DNA from: Desulfobulbus sp.
GTDB lineage: Bacteria; Desulfobacterota; Desulfobulbia; Desulfobulbales; Desulfobulbaceae
Assembly (NCBI GenBank): GCA_009780825.1
Contig: WQZH01000008.1
Location: 1 to 64,000 of the forward strand
Reading direction: 5' to 3'
DNA length: 64,000 nt
Shown here: piece after piece, positions 63,549 through 64,000 of the stretch
Layout: the number at the start of each line of letters is the position of its first letter
Numbering within the stretch: position 1 is the first letter of the stretch
The notes under the pieces: generated by a model
Told to the model about the DNA's origin: nothing
Seen by the model: only the letters and a program-made list of their open reading frames with translations
Database searches by the model: none
Program-made: the position numbers and the translations under genes

Positions 63549-64000
63549 ATGCATATTGTAGCCATCAACGGCAGCCCGAGAAAAAACTGGAACACCGCCA
63601 CCATGCTGACCAAGGTCCTTGAAGGCGCCGCCGCGCGGGGCGCATCCACCGAGTTGGTCCACCTCTACGATCTCACCTACAAGGGCTGCACCAGTTGCTT
63701 CGCCTGCAAGCTGATTGGCGGGCCAAGCAATGGCCGTTGCGCCATGCAGGATGACCTGCGGCCGATATTGGAACAGATTGAGACCAAGGTCGACGCGCTC
63801 ATTCTGGGATCGCCGATCTATTTCGGCCAGGTGACCGGCGAGATGCGCTCCTTCCTGGAACGGCTGCTGTTCGCGCCGCACGTCTACAGCCAGCCGCCGC
63901 GCTCGGTCTTTCCGCGGACCATCAAAACCGCCGCCATCTATACCATGAATGTGGCCGAGGAACTGTGCGCGCACCTGGGGTACCCCGCGATGTTCAACGC
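63549..64000 (+). CDS. Flavodoxin-type NAD(P)H-dependent reductase (partial at window end)
   Basis: An open frame from the ATG at 63549 runs off the right edge of the window (150 codons visible). It begins MHIVAINGSPRKNWNTATML, the FMN-phosphate-binding loop of the flavodoxin/NADPH-dependent FMN reductase family. GCTSCFACK follows, a Cys-rich insert seen in iron-sulfur flavoproteins, and then LILGSPIYFGQVTGEM. The Cys set could bind an iron-sulfur cluster, which fits an anaerobe, but the full motif is not confirmed. A gggagg lies about 17 bases upstream, rather far. Function beyond flavin-dependent reduction cannot be stated. Confidence 0.85.
   Translation, partial: MHIVAINGSPRKNWNTATMLTKVLEGAAARGASTELVHLYDLTYKGCTSCFACKLIGGPSNGRCAMQDDLRPILEQIETKVDALILGSPIYFGQVTGEMRSFLERLLFAPHVYSQPPRSVFPRTIKTAAIYTMNVAEELCAHLGYPAMFN

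Overview
The window reads as a chromosome segment of a Gram-negative Desulfobacterota bacterium, most likely a Desulfobulbales-type sulfate reducer. This is inferred from gene content: lipid A and LPS genes (arn, lptF), a TauE/SafE exporter with its TIGR02186 partner, many two-component genes and cobamide synthesis. No rRNA, tRNA or marker was available to fix the taxon. || Layout. 0-1.2 kb: a decayed IS4-type insertion sequence on the minus strand. 1.3-10.4 kb, all minus strand: an orphan HlyD-type lipoprotein adaptor with YjbQ; an HD-GYP response regulator overlapping a hybrid histidine kinase behind a consensus sigma70 promoter; then a tightly overlapped uvrB - acyltransferase - cbiA unit. 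10.5-11.5 kb: a scar with a shrunken copy of a response-regulator gene and a second IS4 relic. 11.5-22.8 kb: a signalling island of two convergent blocks. The plus-strand block has two proteins that join MshEN-like segments to repeated DUF202 membrane units, followed by a histidine kinase and a receiver protein, all overlapping. The minus-strand block has a paralogous histidine kinase, a possible 36-residue ORF, TauE/SafE, TIGR02186, a pyruvate-phosphate-dikinase-like protein without its usual C-terminal barrel, and a receiver protein. || 23.0-28.8 kb: a CBS-domain protein and a complete branched-chain amino acid ABC transporter (livK, livH, livM, livG, livF) with a terminator-like hairpin between livK and livH. 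29.2-39.5 kb: cell-envelope genes, namely two DUF2157-type membrane proteins, a GDYXXLXY protein, two divergent papain-fold proteins, an M24 peptidase, a PilZ protein and an L,D-transpeptidase. 40-45.2 kb: a hybrid kinase, an EI24 membrane protein, a small ACT-like protein, an SPL-type radical SAM protein and a family 2 glycosyltransferase. 45.4-49.9 kb: RNase G, an M23 peptidase and LptF with an unusual Ada-like Cys-rich tail. 50-53 kb: a large autotransporter. 53.9-61.2 kb: a complete arnBCADT operon plus one ArnE/F-like protein for L-Ara4N modification of lipid A. 61.3-64 kb: a tautomerase, the bifunctional NAD(P)HX repair enzyme, and a flavodoxin-type reductase cut by the window end. || The most unusual material is the 10.5-22.8 kb island. 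It has paralogous kinases and receivers in two blocks, a degenerate direct copy of one of its own receivers at its left edge, and MshEN-DUF202 tandem architectures. The rest is mostly ordinary housekeeping and envelope biology. Start codons were chosen from overlaps, Shine-Dalgarno sites and family length where possible; no database search was run.
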